Source: RDXT01 sp033765305
Lineage (GTDB): Bacteria; Bacteroidota; Bacteroidia; J057
NCBI GenBank assembly: GCA_033765305.1
Contig: JANRID010000052.1
Location: 1 to 64,000, forward strand
Direction: 5' to 3'
Length of the DNA: 64,000 nucleotides
The position numbers and the translations under genes are program-made. How positions within the stretch are numbered: position 1 is the first letter of the stretch; every line of letters begins with the position of its first letter. This document shows, piece after piece, positions 40,858 to 49,904 of this stretch. The notes under the pieces are model-generated. The model was not told where the DNA came from and did no database searches. It saw nothing but the letters and a program-made list of their open reading frames with translations.

Positions 40858-41755
40858 CGGTGCCGGATTGCGCAGGTTCGATGTGGATCAGCACGTTGCG
40901 CACCCTTGGATAGGCCTGGCGGATGCGGCTTTTCACCTTGCCTGCAATGATATGCCCTTCCCGTACGGAGAGATTGCCGTCCACATGCACGTGCAGATCG
41001 GCAAAATAATCGAAGCCCATCTTGCGGATCTGGCAGCGTTCGATGAGCATGACGCCGTCCACTGCGGCGGCAGTATCGCATACGGAGGCGATCCACACAT
41101 CGGCAGGGGCCCTGTCCATCAGTTCGTTGAAGGCCGGCAGGAAAATCCGGGCAGCATTCCAGGCGATAAGCCCGGCAGCAGCCAGTGCCGCCCAGTCGTC
41201 GGCGGCGGCATAGGCCGGGCCGCCGATGAGTGCCACACTGATGCCGATGCCGGCTGCCAGCGAGGTGAGCGCATCGCCCCGGTGGTGCCAGGCATCGGCC
41301 TGTAGGGCACCGCTCTGCAGCTCGCGGCCGATCCGGTGCAGATACCGGTACAGAAGTTCTTTGACGAGGATGACACCCAGCAGGACCAGCAGCGTAAATC
41401 CGGCAGGCGCTTCGTGCGGCGTCCGGATCTGGCGGACGCTCTGCACCGCGATCAGCACCGCTGCGGCTGCGAGCATCAGCGACACAGCCAGGGCTGCAAT
41501 CGGCTCTGCCTTGCCGTGGCCATAAGGATGGTCCTGGTCCGGGCCGCGGGCCGCAGCCCGCAAGCCAAACCATACAATGGCCGAGGTAAGGACATCGGCA
41601 AGGGACTCGATGGCGTCCGCAATCAGGGCATAGGAGTGGCCGAGAACGCCTGCGGCGCCCTTGATGAGCGCCAGCAGCAGGTTGGCCAGGATGCCGTACA
41701 CGACAGCGGCACTGCCTGCGATTCCGGGATGAGGGGGCGGAGCGGGATCCGGCAT
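40850..41755 (-). CDS. Cation diffusion facilitator family transporter
   Basis: 301 residues from the ATG at 41755. Six membrane segments with the CDF signatures: HSYALIADAIESLADVLTS (H40, D47, D54 in the metal-binding helix) and DAWHHRGDALTS in helix 5. The C-terminal cytoplasmic domain (VRNVLIHIEPAQ) matches the CDF dimerisation fold. Exports divalent metal such as Zn, Fe or Mn; a DD-type first motif with H..D in helix 5 does not fix the metal by eye. The upstream open frame (to 41878) lacks family sequence. Confidence 0.92.
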   Translation of the reverse strand: MPDPAPPPHPGIAGSAAVVYGILANLLLALIKGAAGVLGHSYALIADAIESLADVLTSAIVWFGLRAAARGPDQDHPYGHGKAEPIAALAVSLMLAAAAVLIAVQSVRQIRTPHEAPAGFTLLVLLGVILVKELLYRYLHRIGRELQSGALQADAWHHRGDALTSLAAGIGISVALIGGPAYAAADDWAALAAAGLIAWNAARIFLPAFNELMDRAPADVWIASVCDTAAAVDGVMLIERCQIRKMGFDYFADLHVHVDGNLSVREGHIIAGKVKSRIRQAYPRVRNVLIHIEPAQSGTDG

Positions 41756-41819
41756 ATCTTCCGGATGCCCGCGCCAGGCAGGCATCCGCCCGAAAGATAC
41801 GCAGCAGATCGCATACGCC

Positions 41820-42473
41820 TTATTCCATCCGGCGCAATTTGTCGCGCGGGTCTTCCCGGATGACATAGCGCAGGGCAATCACAGGCTGCACATGGCCGCC
41901 CTTGACCCCGATGATGCCGTAGCCGAAGGTGCTGTAGCCCATGCCCGGATAGTAATACGCCAGCAGGTCCTCGCGCGGCTTGGAGTAGCCCATCTGCAGC
42001 GCCAGATCCATGTTCAGGCGGTTGCTGATCCACAGGTTGAAGCCGAGGGTGGCCGAGCCTCCGAGCCGGACTCCGCTTGCCGCTTCGATCTGGTACGTTC
42101 CTGTGGTGTAATCGGGCACAATGATTTCCTCGTCGTAGTACACCCCCGTCAGGTTGAAGGCGAAGAAGGGGTACTGGTAGGGGTTGGCAGCCTTGGTGAA
42201 GGTGCGGAAGCCTGCCGACATGAAGCCGCCCCGGTTTTTGGGCTGAATATACTGGCTCAGCGCGCCCAGCTGCGGCTCGCTCAGCTGCGTGCCCTGCCAG
42301 CGCATCCCCAGCGCAGCCTCGAAGGAAAGCGAATTGGCAAGCTGCCATTCGCCGCGCAGTTCGCCCGTGCCCATGATCAGCGGCGCGAGGTTCAGGCTCA
42401 GATGGGCCTGCCGCTGCCCATATACGAATGCCGGGATCAGGATCAGAACCCAGCAGGCCAGCCGGTAGTGCAT
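41820..42473 (-). CDS. Predicted outer-membrane beta-barrel protein
   Basis: 217 residues from ATG 42473. Signal peptide 1-19 (RLACWVLILIPAFVYGQ). The rest alternates polar and aromatic residues as in small barrels (LSLNLAPLIMGTGELRGEWQLANSLSFEAALGM, FMSAGFRTF, ATLGFNLWISNRLNMDLALQMGYS) and ends in IALRYVIRED. Resembles DUF3575-type Bacteroidota barrels only in general outline. Just upstream (64 bases) of the CDF gene on the same strand. Confidence 0.7.
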   Translation of the reverse strand: MHYRLACWVLILIPAFVYGQRQAHLSLNLAPLIMGTGELRGEWQLANSLSFEAALGMRWQGTQLSEPQLGALSQYIQPKNRGGFMSAGFRTFTKAANPYQYPFFAFNLTGVYYDEEIIVPDYTTGTYQIEAASGVRLGGSATLGFNLWISNRLNMDLALQMGYSKPREDLLAYYYPGMGYSTFGYGIIGVKGGHVQPVIALRYVIREDPRDKLRRME

Positions 42474-42738
42474 AGGAGTATTCTTGAATAGGATCTCCTG
42501 CAAATTACCATGCCGGGGCATCCGAATCCGCAGCTTCGGCGCAAGATGTTAGATTCGCGCTATCAAAGCTTCAAAACTGCGTATGACCGGCTCGAATCTC
42601 CCGCTGCGGGGAATATTGGCGCCGGACAAATTGTCTGTGACCCTGAAAGACCGGGCCGGAATCCGCATGGCTCTGAAACGGCGGAACCCCGGCAATATGC
42701 CGGGGCCCGGATCAGCTGCGGGAACAGCACGGTTGTTC

Positions 42739-43443
42739 TTACCAATTGATCGGATAGGTCTGGCCGTTCCATTCCAGGGTTGCCTGCTGATTGCCCAGGA
42801 AGGTCAGCGTGCCGTTGCGGGTGAACGACTCGCTGCCGTTGCTGCCGGACAGAAAGACCGAGCACGTACCGCTGAGGATTTCATAGGTGCCTTTGTCCGC
42901 AGTCAGGTTGCTGCTGGTGAGGGTCAGCTGGGTCGTGTAGGTGGTCCCGCGGCGGCCGCTGGTCGTCTGGGTGCCGTTGCGGGAAAAGGATCCGTCGTAC
43001 ACGAGGCTGTCGGCGCCAGGGTTGAGGCCGGTAAGCAGGAAGGAGCCGGAGATTTCGTCTTCGGAACTCATCCGGGCGGTCTGGTATTCGCCTTCACCGC
43101 CAAATCCTACGCTGAAGGTCTGCGGAATGCCGAGCCCGCTGCAGATCAGGGAGTACTCCCAGTAGAGTACGTAGGAATAAGACAGCTGCCCGAGCGTGCC
43201 GCTGCGCGTCAGGGTCGAATCGCCGGGCTCGTTGCAGGCGTCGAGCAGGGCCTCAGCCAGATCTGCGGCATCTTCGATGCCCAGTTCCACGCCGCCGGTG
43301 CTGCCGGCGACTGCATCTTCGACAATGGCGACCAGATCGGTTTCAGACAGCGCGCCGGCGCCATCAGGCCTGCAGGCGCTGGCTGTCAGGACGAGCAGTC
43401 CGGCGAACAAGGCGGAAAAACGGGTGATACGGGAGCTTGACAT
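42739..43443 (-). CDS. Lipoprotein of unknown function
   Basis: 234 residues. Lipoprotein signal with lipobox LTASAC, Cys24. The mature part is Ser/Thr/Gly-rich beta sequence with repeated SFSRNGTQ / SFTRNGTL phrases, as in extracellular beta-sandwich repeats. No catalytic motif. A weak GC hairpin (42687-42705) follows. Not placed in any family. Confidence 0.68.
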   Translation of the reverse strand: MSSSRITRFSALFAGLLVLTASACRPDGAGALSETDLVAIVEDAVAGSTGGVELGIEDAADLAEALLDACNEPGDSTLTRSGTLGQLSYSYVLYWEYSLICSGLGIPQTFSVGFGGEGEYQTARMSSEDEISGSFLLTGLNPGADSLVYDGSFSRNGTQTTSGRRGTTYTTQLTLTSSNLTADKGTYEILSGTCSVFLSGSNGSESFTRNGTLTFLGNQQATLEWNGQTYPINW

Positions 43444-43588
43444 GGCAAATGGGATGTTGTTGATGTTGAGAGAAATCAGAAGCTGAATGCATCATTGCGC
43501 TGCTAACCTACTTCTGCATGGCCGCTTTTGTCAACTGCATTCAACGAACAGCGGCTCTCTTTCAACCAACAGCTGCAGGGCCCGCGTT

Positions 43589-44701
43589 TCAGCCGCCGGT
43601 TTCCTGCACCTCGATCCGGATGCCGAGGTCCCGGAGGGTTGCCATCATGGTCTCCGGATCGGCGGCCTGGCCCGCGAGGTGCAGCCCGGGCGGGATGCCG
43701 GCTTCCGGGGAGCAGGTCCGCAGGCAGCCGAGCACGCACCCGGCGGTAAACAGGTAAGGGTCCGGATGCGAAATCCGGATCCGCCGCCGGACCGGCTGGC
43801 CGCTGCGTTCGCCGGCAGCGTCGAGCTGGAGCATGAGCCAGGGCGACTCCGGCGAAAACCGGTGCAAGCCCCACCGGAACAGCCGCTGGAAGCTGCGGCG
43901 GAACAATCCGGGCCGGATCATCCCTGCCATATAGATCAGCGAAAACACCACCTGGTCTACAAACCAGTTGAACCCGCTGACATACACGCCCATGTTCCGG
44001 ATGCCCAGGCGGGTCTCCAGGCCGTGCAGCTCTTCCATCGGCAGCGGCAGGCAGGAGCGGGTTCCGGCCGGCGGCCCGAAATCAGCGGTGATGCTGTCGC
44101 GCAGGTAGGCAGGCTGCCAGGCGCCGCTGCGCAGCACCTCGCCCCGGAAACGGTAGCCTTCCTCCACAATTTCCCGTGCCGCCGCGGGGTCCTGGAGGCG
44201 CATGTTCATCGTCATGGCCAGCTGTGCGTCATCGAAGCGGGAGAAGGCGGGCGCTGCCCACCGGATCAGCGGCGCCGCGAAACCGGGGTGAAACCCGGCC
44301 TGGGTGATACAGCACCGGCCCTGGCGGATCAGTTCCGGCTCCAGGGAGCGGAGCTGCTTCCGGACCTCCGGGCTGATCATGATATCGAGCCAGTCGGCGC
44401 CGGCATCCAGGGCGGCGCGGGCAGCCGTTCCGGCGTATTCCGGGATGGTGGCAGCTGCCAGCACGAGGCCGGCGCCTTCGAAGGCGTGCCGCAGGCTGGC
44501 CGGATCGGCGGCATCGCCGTGCCGGGCTTCGATGCGGCGCCCCGGAAAGGCTGTCCGCAGCTCCGCAGCCAGGGCCTGGGCCTCAGGCAGGCGCCGGCCT
44601 GCCAGGATCAGGCTGCAGGAGGTATGGCGCAGCAGCAGCGGAGCCAGGGCGCGGCCTGCGCCTCCGTAGGCGCCCAGGATGCAGATGGTTGAAGGGTTCA
44701 T
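43589..44701 (-). CDS. Saccharopine dehydrogenase-like NAD(P)-binding protein
   Basis: 370 residues from ATG 44701. N-terminal Rossmann fold with ILGAYGGAGRALAPLLL (GxxGGxG type) at about 6-20, then ILAGRRLPEAQALAAEL and ARHGDAADPASLRHAFEGAGLVLAAATIPEYAG. The C-terminal half matches the catalytic-domain region of saccharopine dehydrogenase-like proteins (GFHPGFAAPLIRW). True lysine-pathway enzymes are usually longer and have other partners, so an oxidoreductase of unknown substrate is the safer call. Divergent from the sigma-factor gene. Confidence 0.83.
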   Translation of the reverse strand: MNPSTICILGAYGGAGRALAPLLLRHTSCSLILAGRRLPEAQALAAELRTAFPGRRIEARHGDAADPASLRHAFEGAGLVLAAATIPEYAGTAARAALDAGADWLDIMISPEVRKQLRSLEPELIRQGRCCITQAGFHPGFAAPLIRWAAPAFSRFDDAQLAMTMNMRLQDPAAAREIVEEGYRFRGEVLRSGAWQPAYLRDSITADFGPPAGTRSCLPLPMEELHGLETRLGIRNMGVYVSGFNWFVDQVVFSLIYMAGMIRPGLFRRSFQRLFRWGLHRFSPESPWLMLQLDAAGERSGQPVRRRIRISHPDPYLFTAGCVLGCLRTCSPEAGIPPGLHLAGQAADPETMMATLRDLGIRIEVQETGG

Positions 44702-44878
44702 ATTGGAGCGGGGATAGGCAGGGCTGTAAGTGCGCAGATCCTGCGGCAGTTGCAATGATTTCCCGCATCCGGCGCAGGCAGAGCAGGTTCCGCGGGAAAG
44801 ATTTTTTTATCAATTTGCAGATACCGCGTGCAGCAATCGGGCGGCGCGTTCCGTCATAATACCAAACATCCACCCGGC

Positions 44879-45439
44879 ATGGAGCAGCCATACAAGGCGT
44901 TGATCCAGGACTGCATCGCGCAGAAGCCCCGTGCACAACGGGAGCTGTACGAGCGGTTTGCGCCGAAAATGCTGGGGGTTTGTGCCCGCTATGCCCGGGA
45001 TCTGGAGCAGGCGGAAGACATGCTGCAGGAGGGCTTCATCAAAGTGTTCCAGAAGCTGCGCGACTATCAGGACCGAGGGTCGCTGGAGGGGTGGATCAGG
45101 CGGATTGTGGTGAATACGGCTATCGACTGCATCCGGCGGGACAAGCACTTCCGGGAGCAGGCCGAAATCCGGGAGGCTGCCGGGTCGGAAATTCCGCCGG
45201 AGGCGCTCGATCAGCTGGGGGCAGCCTATCTGATGGAGCAGATCCGTAAACTGCCGGAGGGGTACCGGCTGGTGTTCAACCTGTATGCGCTGGAGGGATT
45301 TTCGCATGCCGAAATCGCCGAGCGCCTGCAGATCACCGAAAGCACCTCCCGCTCGCAGTATGCGCGTGCGCGCGCTTGGTTGCAATATCAAATCCGTGGG
45401 GCTTATCAGGAAACTCATACCTATCGGGATGCCATCTGA
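44879..45439 (+). CDS. ECF-type RNA polymerase sigma factor
   Basis: 186 residues from MEQPYKALIQD. Sigma region 2 at about 20-85 (AEDMLQEGFIKVFQKLRDYQDRGSLEGWIRRIVVNTAIDCIRRDK) and region 4 at about 120-175 (LPEGYRLVFNLYALEGFSHAEIAERLQITESTSRSQYARARAWL). Lacks regions 1 and 3, as ECF factors do. The next gene starts inside its last codons, typical of a sigma/anti-sigma pair. Confidence 0.93.
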   Translation: MEQPYKALIQDCIAQKPRAQRELYERFAPKMLGVCARYARDLEQAEDMLQEGFIKVFQKLRDYQDRGSLEGWIRRIVVNTAIDCIRRDKHFREQAEIREAAGSEIPPEALDQLGAAYLMEQIRKLPEGYRLVFNLYALEGFSHAEIAERLQITESTSRSQYARARAWLQYQIRGAYQETHTYRDAI

Positions 45440-46799
45440 ATCTTTTGAACGAATGCTGCGCGAATCGCTCGGGGCGGCTAGCATCCCGCCCCGCCCGGAG
45501 GTCTGGCAGCAGATCGAGCGCGGGATGCGCCGGCCGCGCCGGCCCTGGTTCTGGCTGAGTGCCGACAGCCTGCTGGCCCTGGGCCTGCTGGCATCGGCGG
45601 TGCTGGCGCTGGTGCCGCTGGACCGCGCGGCGCTGGCCGCAGGCCTGCCTGCGCCCCGGCCTCTTCCGCCGGAGGCATCTGAAGCGCCGCCGCTGCTGCA
45701 AGCGCGCAGTCCGGAGCCTTCGGCAGGCGCTGCGCAGCTGCCTGCGCGCCGGCCGGTGCTGCATGCGGCTGTCCGCAGCGTAGAGGGGGTGCTCCGGCTG
45801 CAGGCTGCGCCGCCGCCGGCAGGCCCGGAGCTGCCGCCTGATGCCGCACTCCGGTCGGAAGTGCCCGCCGGATGGGCTTCGGCACAGCCCGGCGTATTGC
45901 CCCTGGGGCCGCGCAGCACGGCCCTCCTGCCGCACAGTACGGCCATCCGTCCGCGCATCACCGTGCCGCAGGGCACTGAAACCGGCTGGCGGCCCGGGCG
46001 CAAATGGAATCTGTACGTCAGCGCGGTCCGCTTCCGCGGCGCCGCATCCGCATCTGCGGCCGCTGCCCTCAACGATGCGGAAAGCGGATCCCTCCGCTTC
46101 GCATTCAACGCGCTCGAATACGGCCCCGCCGATCCCTCTACCGCCGGCGATGCGCCTGACCGCCTCTATGCGCTCAATGTGCCTGTGCGTTTCACCGCCT
46201 TCGAGGTTGGGGCAGAGCGCATGGTCCGCCCCCGGCTGGGGCTGGGCTTCGGCCTGCGCATCCAGACCACGGAGCAAAGCGAATACCGCTCCGGCTACGT
46301 CTCGCAGCTGGGCCAGGATGTCAGCTTGAACTATCTCATTCAGGCAGGATACCAGGGCGTCGTATTCCAGCTCGATGCGCCGTACTCGCTCGTGCAGTTC
46401 GGCACGCCGCTCAAAGCCCGCTCGGTGCTCATGTCCCGCGGCAAATGGAGCGCCTTCGCAGAAGGGGCCCTGATCCCCCAGGCCAATATGGCGCTCATCC
46501 GGCTTGGGGGCATTACCCCGGGCAGCGGAGGCGCTGCCGAGTCCGCGACGGTGGCTTCGTTCAAGTATGCCATTCAGACCGAAAACAGCCGGGAGGAGCT
46601 GCTGCGCCTCCGCGCATTCGGGCTCGCTTCGGAAGCCAGCTTCCAGGTTGCGTTTGACCTGACGCCGGAGACTTCCATCTCCATCGGGCCCGCCGTGCAG
46701 TACACGTTCCGCAAACCCTTCGGCGGCACCGCTGCCGAGACCATGCCCCGCTTCTTCCTGGGAGGCACCGCCGGGCTGCGTTTTCATCGGGTTCGCTGA
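45429..46799 (+). CDS. Probable anti-sigma partner with membrane anchor and barrel-like C-terminus
   Basis: 456 residues from ATG 45429, overlapping the sigma gene by 11 bases. Residues 1-42 are cytoplasmic (MPSESFERMLRESLGAAS... PEVWQQIERGM), the size and tone of the short anti-sigma segments found next to Bacteroidota ECF genes. One membrane segment at about 50-72 (LSADSLLALGLLASAVLALVPL). A Pro/Ala-rich linker follows, then a ~270-residue beta-rich domain resembling small outer-membrane barrels (FEVGAERMVRPRLGLGFGLRIQT, SIGPAVQYTF). The combination suggests a protein that spans the envelope and controls the sigma factor. Inference from context, not from a recognised family. Confidence 0.7.
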   Translation: MPSESFERMLRESLGAASIPPRPEVWQQIERGMRRPRRPWFWLSADSLLALGLLASAVLALVPLDRAALAAGLPAPRPLPPEASEAPPLLQARSPEPSAGAAQLPARRPVLHAAVRSVEGVLRLQAAPPPAGPELPPDAALRSEVPAGWASAQPGVLPLGPRSTALLPHSTAIRPRITVPQGTETGWRPGRKWNLYVSAVRFRGAASASAAAALNDAESGSLRFAFNALEYGPADPSTAGDAPDRLYALNVPVRFTAFEVGAERMVRPRLGLGFGLRIQTTEQSEYRSGYVSQLGQDVSLNYLIQAGYQGVVFQLDAPYSLVQFGTPLKARSVLMSRGKWSAFAEGALIPQANMALIRLGGITPGSGGAAESATVASFKYAIQTENSREELLRLRAFGLASEASFQVAFDLTPETSISIGPAVQYTFRKPFGGTAAETMPRFFLGGTAGLRFHRVR

Positions 46800-46845
46800 T
46801 TATGAGGCATATAGCTTTCAGGAGCTGCTGAGATAAAAAATGAGG

Positions 46846-46875
46846 CTGCCGGAGAAATCCGGCAGTTTTCGTTTT
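46846..46875 (+). terminator. Terminator of the sigma/anti-sigma operon
   Basis: CTGCCGGA (46846-46853) pairs with TCCGGCAG (46858-46865), 4-base loop, then TTTTCGTTTTG. Confidence 0.85.
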
Positions 46876-46902
46876 GTGTTTAGGGGGATATACCTAATTT
46901 TG
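46873..46902 (+). promoter_or_regulatory. Promoter of the 2-oxoacid dehydrogenase E2 gene
   Basis: TTTG (46873-46876), 18 bases, TAATTTTG (46895-46902): full consensus match. The -33 element overlaps the T-run of the preceding terminator. ATG follows at 46930. Confidence 0.68.
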
Positions 46903-46929
46903 GCGTCCAACTAGCTAAAGTACCCAAGC

Positions 46930-48219
46930 ATGGCGAAGATCATCGAGATGCCCCGTCTGAGTGACACGATGACTGAAGGGGTGATTGCTGCCTGGCATAA
47001 AAAAGTCGGCGACCCGGTATCCGCAGGCGAGCTGCTGGCCGAGATCGAAACCGACAAGGCAACCATGGACCTGGAGTCCTTTCACAGCGGCGTGCTTCTG
47101 TACGCCGGCGTGGAAGCCGGCAAAGGCATTCCGGTGGGCGGTTTGCTGGCAGTCGTCGGGCAGGCCGGGGAGGATATCTCCGCCATTCTCTCGCAATACG
47201 CCGCTGGCGCACCGGCAGCCGTGCCGGCCGAGCAGCCTGCAGCGAAGCCGGAGCCGCAGCCCGTAGCACCGCCTGTAGCCCAGCCCGCAGCGCCGGTCCT
47301 GCCCTCGGCACCCGCACCGGTGCCCCAGGTGAGCGTGGCAGTCCCCGCCGATGGCGACGGGCGCCTCAAGGCCTCCCCCCTGGCCAAGGCCATTGCCCGC
47401 GACCGCGGCATCGACCTGAGCCTCGTCGCCGGCAGCGGCGACAGCGGCCGCATCGTCAAGCGGGATATCGAAAACTTCCAGGCTCCTGCTGTGCCCGTTC
47501 ATCAGCCTGCCGCCCAGCCCGCATATGCCGGCACCGGCGAGGCCTATGAAGAGGTGCCGGTATCGCAGATGCGCAAGGTGATCGCCCGCAGGCTGGGAGA
47601 AAGCAAGTTTACCGCCCCGCACTTCTACCTGACCATGGAAATCGACATGGAAAAGGCGATTGCGGTGCGCAAGGCGCTCAATGAGACCGCCCCGGTCAAG
47701 ATTTCCTTCAACGACATGGTCATCAAGGCCTGCGCGGTGGCGCTCAAGCAGCATCCGGCGGTCAATGCGTCCTGGCTCGGCGACAAGATCCGCTACAACA
47801 AGCAGGTGCACATCGGCATGGCCGTAGCCGTAGACGAAGGCCTGCTGGTGCCCGTGATCCGCTTCGCCGACATGAAAGGCCTCGCTGCGATTGCGCAGGA
47901 AAGCAAGGCCTTCGCCCAGAAAGCCCGCGACCGCAAGCTGCAGCCCGCCGATTGGGAAGGCAACACGTTCACCATCTCCAACCTCGGCATGATGGGCATC
48001 GAAGAATTTACGGCCATCATCAACCCGCCGGATGCCTGCATCCTCGCCGTAGGGGCAATCATCGAAAAACCGGTGGTCAGAAACGGACAGATCGTGATTG
48101 GCAATACGATGAAAGTCACGCTCTCCTGCGACCACCGCGTGGTGGACGGCATGGTAGGATCGGCATTTCTGGGTACGCTGCGTCAGCTGCTCGAAGATCC
48201 GGTCCGCATGCTGATATGA
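46930..48219 (+). CDS. pdhC: Dihydrolipoamide acyltransferase (E2), pyruvate dehydrogenase type
   Basis: 429 residues. Lipoyl domain 1-80 with the lipoylated Lys43 (EIETDKATMDLES), Ala/Pro linker (about 95-140), peripheral-subunit-binding domain (about 145-185, ASPLAKAIARDRGIDLSLVAGSGDSGRIVKRDI) and catalytic domain (about 200-429) with H402 and D406 in SCDHRVVDG. The N-terminal MPRLSDTMTEGVIAAWHKKVGDPV is characteristic of pyruvate dehydrogenase E2; a branched-chain complex is less likely. E1 and E3 genes are not adjacent. It is monocistronic, between its own promoter and terminator. Confidence 0.93.
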   Translation: MAKIIEMPRLSDTMTEGVIAAWHKKVGDPVSAGELLAEIETDKATMDLESFHSGVLLYAGVEAGKGIPVGGLLAVVGQAGEDISAILSQYAAGAPAAVPAEQPAAKPEPQPVAPPVAQPAAPVLPSAPAPVPQVSVAVPADGDGRLKASPLAKAIARDRGIDLSLVAGSGDSGRIVKRDIENFQAPAVPVHQPAAQPAYAGTGEAYEEVPVSQMRKVIARRLGESKFTAPHFYLTMEIDMEKAIAVRKALNETAPVKISFNDMVIKACAVALKQHPAVNASWLGDKIRYNKQVHIGMAVAVDEGLLVPVIRFADMKGLAAIAQESKAFAQKARDRKLQPADWEGNTFTISNLGMMGIEEFTAIINPPDACILAVGAIIEKPVVRNGQIVIGNTMKVTLSCDHRVVDGMVGSAFLGTLRQLLEDPVRMLI

Positions 48220-48256
48220 TCCGCGCAGGACGCACCGGCTGATGCAGACTGAATAC

Positions 48257-48288
48257 ACCCGATGTTAAAAACATCGGGTTTTTCTTTT
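48257..48288 (+). terminator. Terminator after the E2 gene
   Basis: ACCCGATGT (48257-48265) pairs with ACATCGGGT (48271-48279), 5-base loop, then TTTTCTTTT. Confidence 0.87.
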
Positions 48289-48806
48289 AAAAATATTTGA
48301 TTTGCAAGACAAAAAGTTGTAGATTGCACAAAGTATCTGATAAAAAGATGATGCCCCCCGGTACAACCGAAGGACATCAAACACACTATTCTCAGTAGTA
48401 TTTTTTAGTTCGTTTTTAAAGCTGCCGGAACCTGCTAAAGTCCCGGCATCGTGTTTCAAGGCTTTCCCAAGGCTCGATCGAGGCCGTCCTGTATAACTGA
48501 GCGAACGTCCCCGGCAAGCACGGTTGCTGTAGGGTATCGGCTACAGGTTGCGTGCAAACCGGTCTGCAAGGCGACTGATCTACAATACACAGGTAAAGGT
48601 GCAGCGCTTTATGGAGCGCTGCTTATACGATTTCGATGCAGGTTTTTCAGGGATTTAGAAGCTGAACAGCTGGAACTTATCAGGAACTTATGGTATAAAA
48701 AGCTGACTATCAAATACTAAGGAAAATGTTCCGCATACGCAGTATGCAGAAATTATGATGTATGGCCTGATGGTATTCAGGCGCCTGTATGCTGTTTGTG
48801 TATGCC
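48289..48806. other. Intergenic region without recognised gene
   Basis: About 520 bases, less GC-rich than its surroundings. A weak plus-strand frame at 48451-48720 (GTG start) has no family-like sequence and a composition unlike neighbouring genes. A short inverted repeat CAGCGCT...AGCGCTG lies at 48602-48622. No tRNA, tmRNA or other RNA signature recognised. It may be the remains of a decayed gene or an unrecognised small RNA. Confidence 0.4.
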
Positions 48807-49826
48807 TCAGCGGATCAGCCGCTGGTCGTATCCTCCATATATCAGCTCGCGGACGTATTCTGCCCGCAGAAATTCATGCGGAAAACCCAGTTCGATGGCG
48901 CTGGCCGCATCGAGCCGCTCCATCTGGGCGGGCGGGATCGTAAAAGACGTGCATCCCAGGGAATCGAGCAGCTGGCGCTCCGAGCGGGCACCCACGATGG
49001 GAATGACGGTCTGGCTGCGCTGGCGGGTCCAGTTGATGGCTACCTGGGCCGCACTGACGCCCAGCTCCTGCGCTACGGCCACCGTTTCCTGCACGATGCG
49101 GGTATTGCGCTCGTTGAGGCGGGCGCTGCCCGGCGCAAGGCGCTTCGGATCTTCGCTGGCGGTCAGGTACTTGCCGGTGAGCGCGCCGCCCGCGAGGGGC
49201 GCCCAGGGCGTGAGGGCCATGCCGAAGGCTGCTGCCATCGGCAGCAGATCGCGCTCCGGGGTGCGCTGCAGCAGGCTGTATTCGATCTGCAAGGCCGAAA
49301 AGGGCGTCCAGCCGCGCTCCAGGGCGATGGTCTGAGCCTGCGCCACGATCCAGGCCGGCGTGTCTGAAATGCCGATGTGCAGCACCTTGCCCGCCCGCAC
49401 CAGATCGTCCAGTGCCCGCATGACCTCGGCCACCGGGGTAGTGAAGTCCCACGCATGCACCCAGAGCAGATCCACATAGCCGGTCTGGAGGCGCTTCAGG
49501 CTGCCTTCCAGCGACTGTACGAGGTTTTTGCGGTGGTTGCCGGCGGCATTGGGGTCGTTGCGGCGGCTGAAGAGGGTGTATTTGGTCGCCAGGACAAAAT
49601 ATTCCCGGTCGGAGGCGATGAATTCGCCCGTAAAGCGCTCGCTCGTGCCTTCGGTGTAGCGGTTGGCGGTGTCGATGAAGTTGCCGCCGGCTTTCGCATA
49701 AGCCTCGAAGACCTGCTTGCTGGCTTCGTAGTCAGCACCCCAGCCCCATTCGGTGCCGAAGGTCATAGTGCCCAGGCACAATTCGGAGACGCGGAGGCCG
49801 CTGGGGCCGAGGATGCGGTAGTTCAT
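48807..49826 (-). CDS. Aldo/keto reductase
   Basis: 339 residues from MNYRILGPSGLRVSELCLGTMTFG, the standard AKR opening. (beta-alpha)8 barrel, NADPH-dependent. Tetrad visible: Asp and Tyr in NFIDTANRYTEG, Lys in FVLATKYT, His in VDLLWVHAWD. C-terminal cofactor segment VIPIVGARSERQLLDSLG. Resembles the YajO/Gre3-like AKR subfamilies; substrate unknown. Divergent from the FMN oxidase gene with 78 bases between. Confidence 0.92.
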   Translation of the reverse strand: MNYRILGPSGLRVSELCLGTMTFGTEWGWGADYEASKQVFEAYAKAGGNFIDTANRYTEGTSERFTGEFIASDREYFVLATKYTLFSRRNDPNAAGNHRKNLVQSLEGSLKRLQTGYVDLLWVHAWDFTTPVAEVMRALDDLVRAGKVLHIGISDTPAWIVAQAQTIALERGWTPFSALQIEYSLLQRTPERDLLPMAAAFGMALTPWAPLAGGALTGKYLTASEDPKRLAPGSARLNERNTRIVQETVAVAQELGVSAAQVAINWTRQRSQTVIPIVGARSERQLLDSLGCTSFTIPPAQMERLDAASAIELGFPHEFLRAEYVRELIYGGYDQRLIR

Positions 49827-49904
49827 GGGAGCGGGTATTGGCTGGCGGAAGGGAAAAGCTTGGTGAATCTGCAAGATTGGGCTAAATTACGGAAAAACCT
49901 CGCA

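Noticed and set aside
42541..42620. Possible tRNA (phrase GGCTCGAATC resembling a T-arm)
   Set aside because: No matching acceptor, D and anticodon stems could be folded around it.
48451..48720. Small gene of 89 codons
   Set aside because: GTG start, no motif, composition unlike neighbouring genes.
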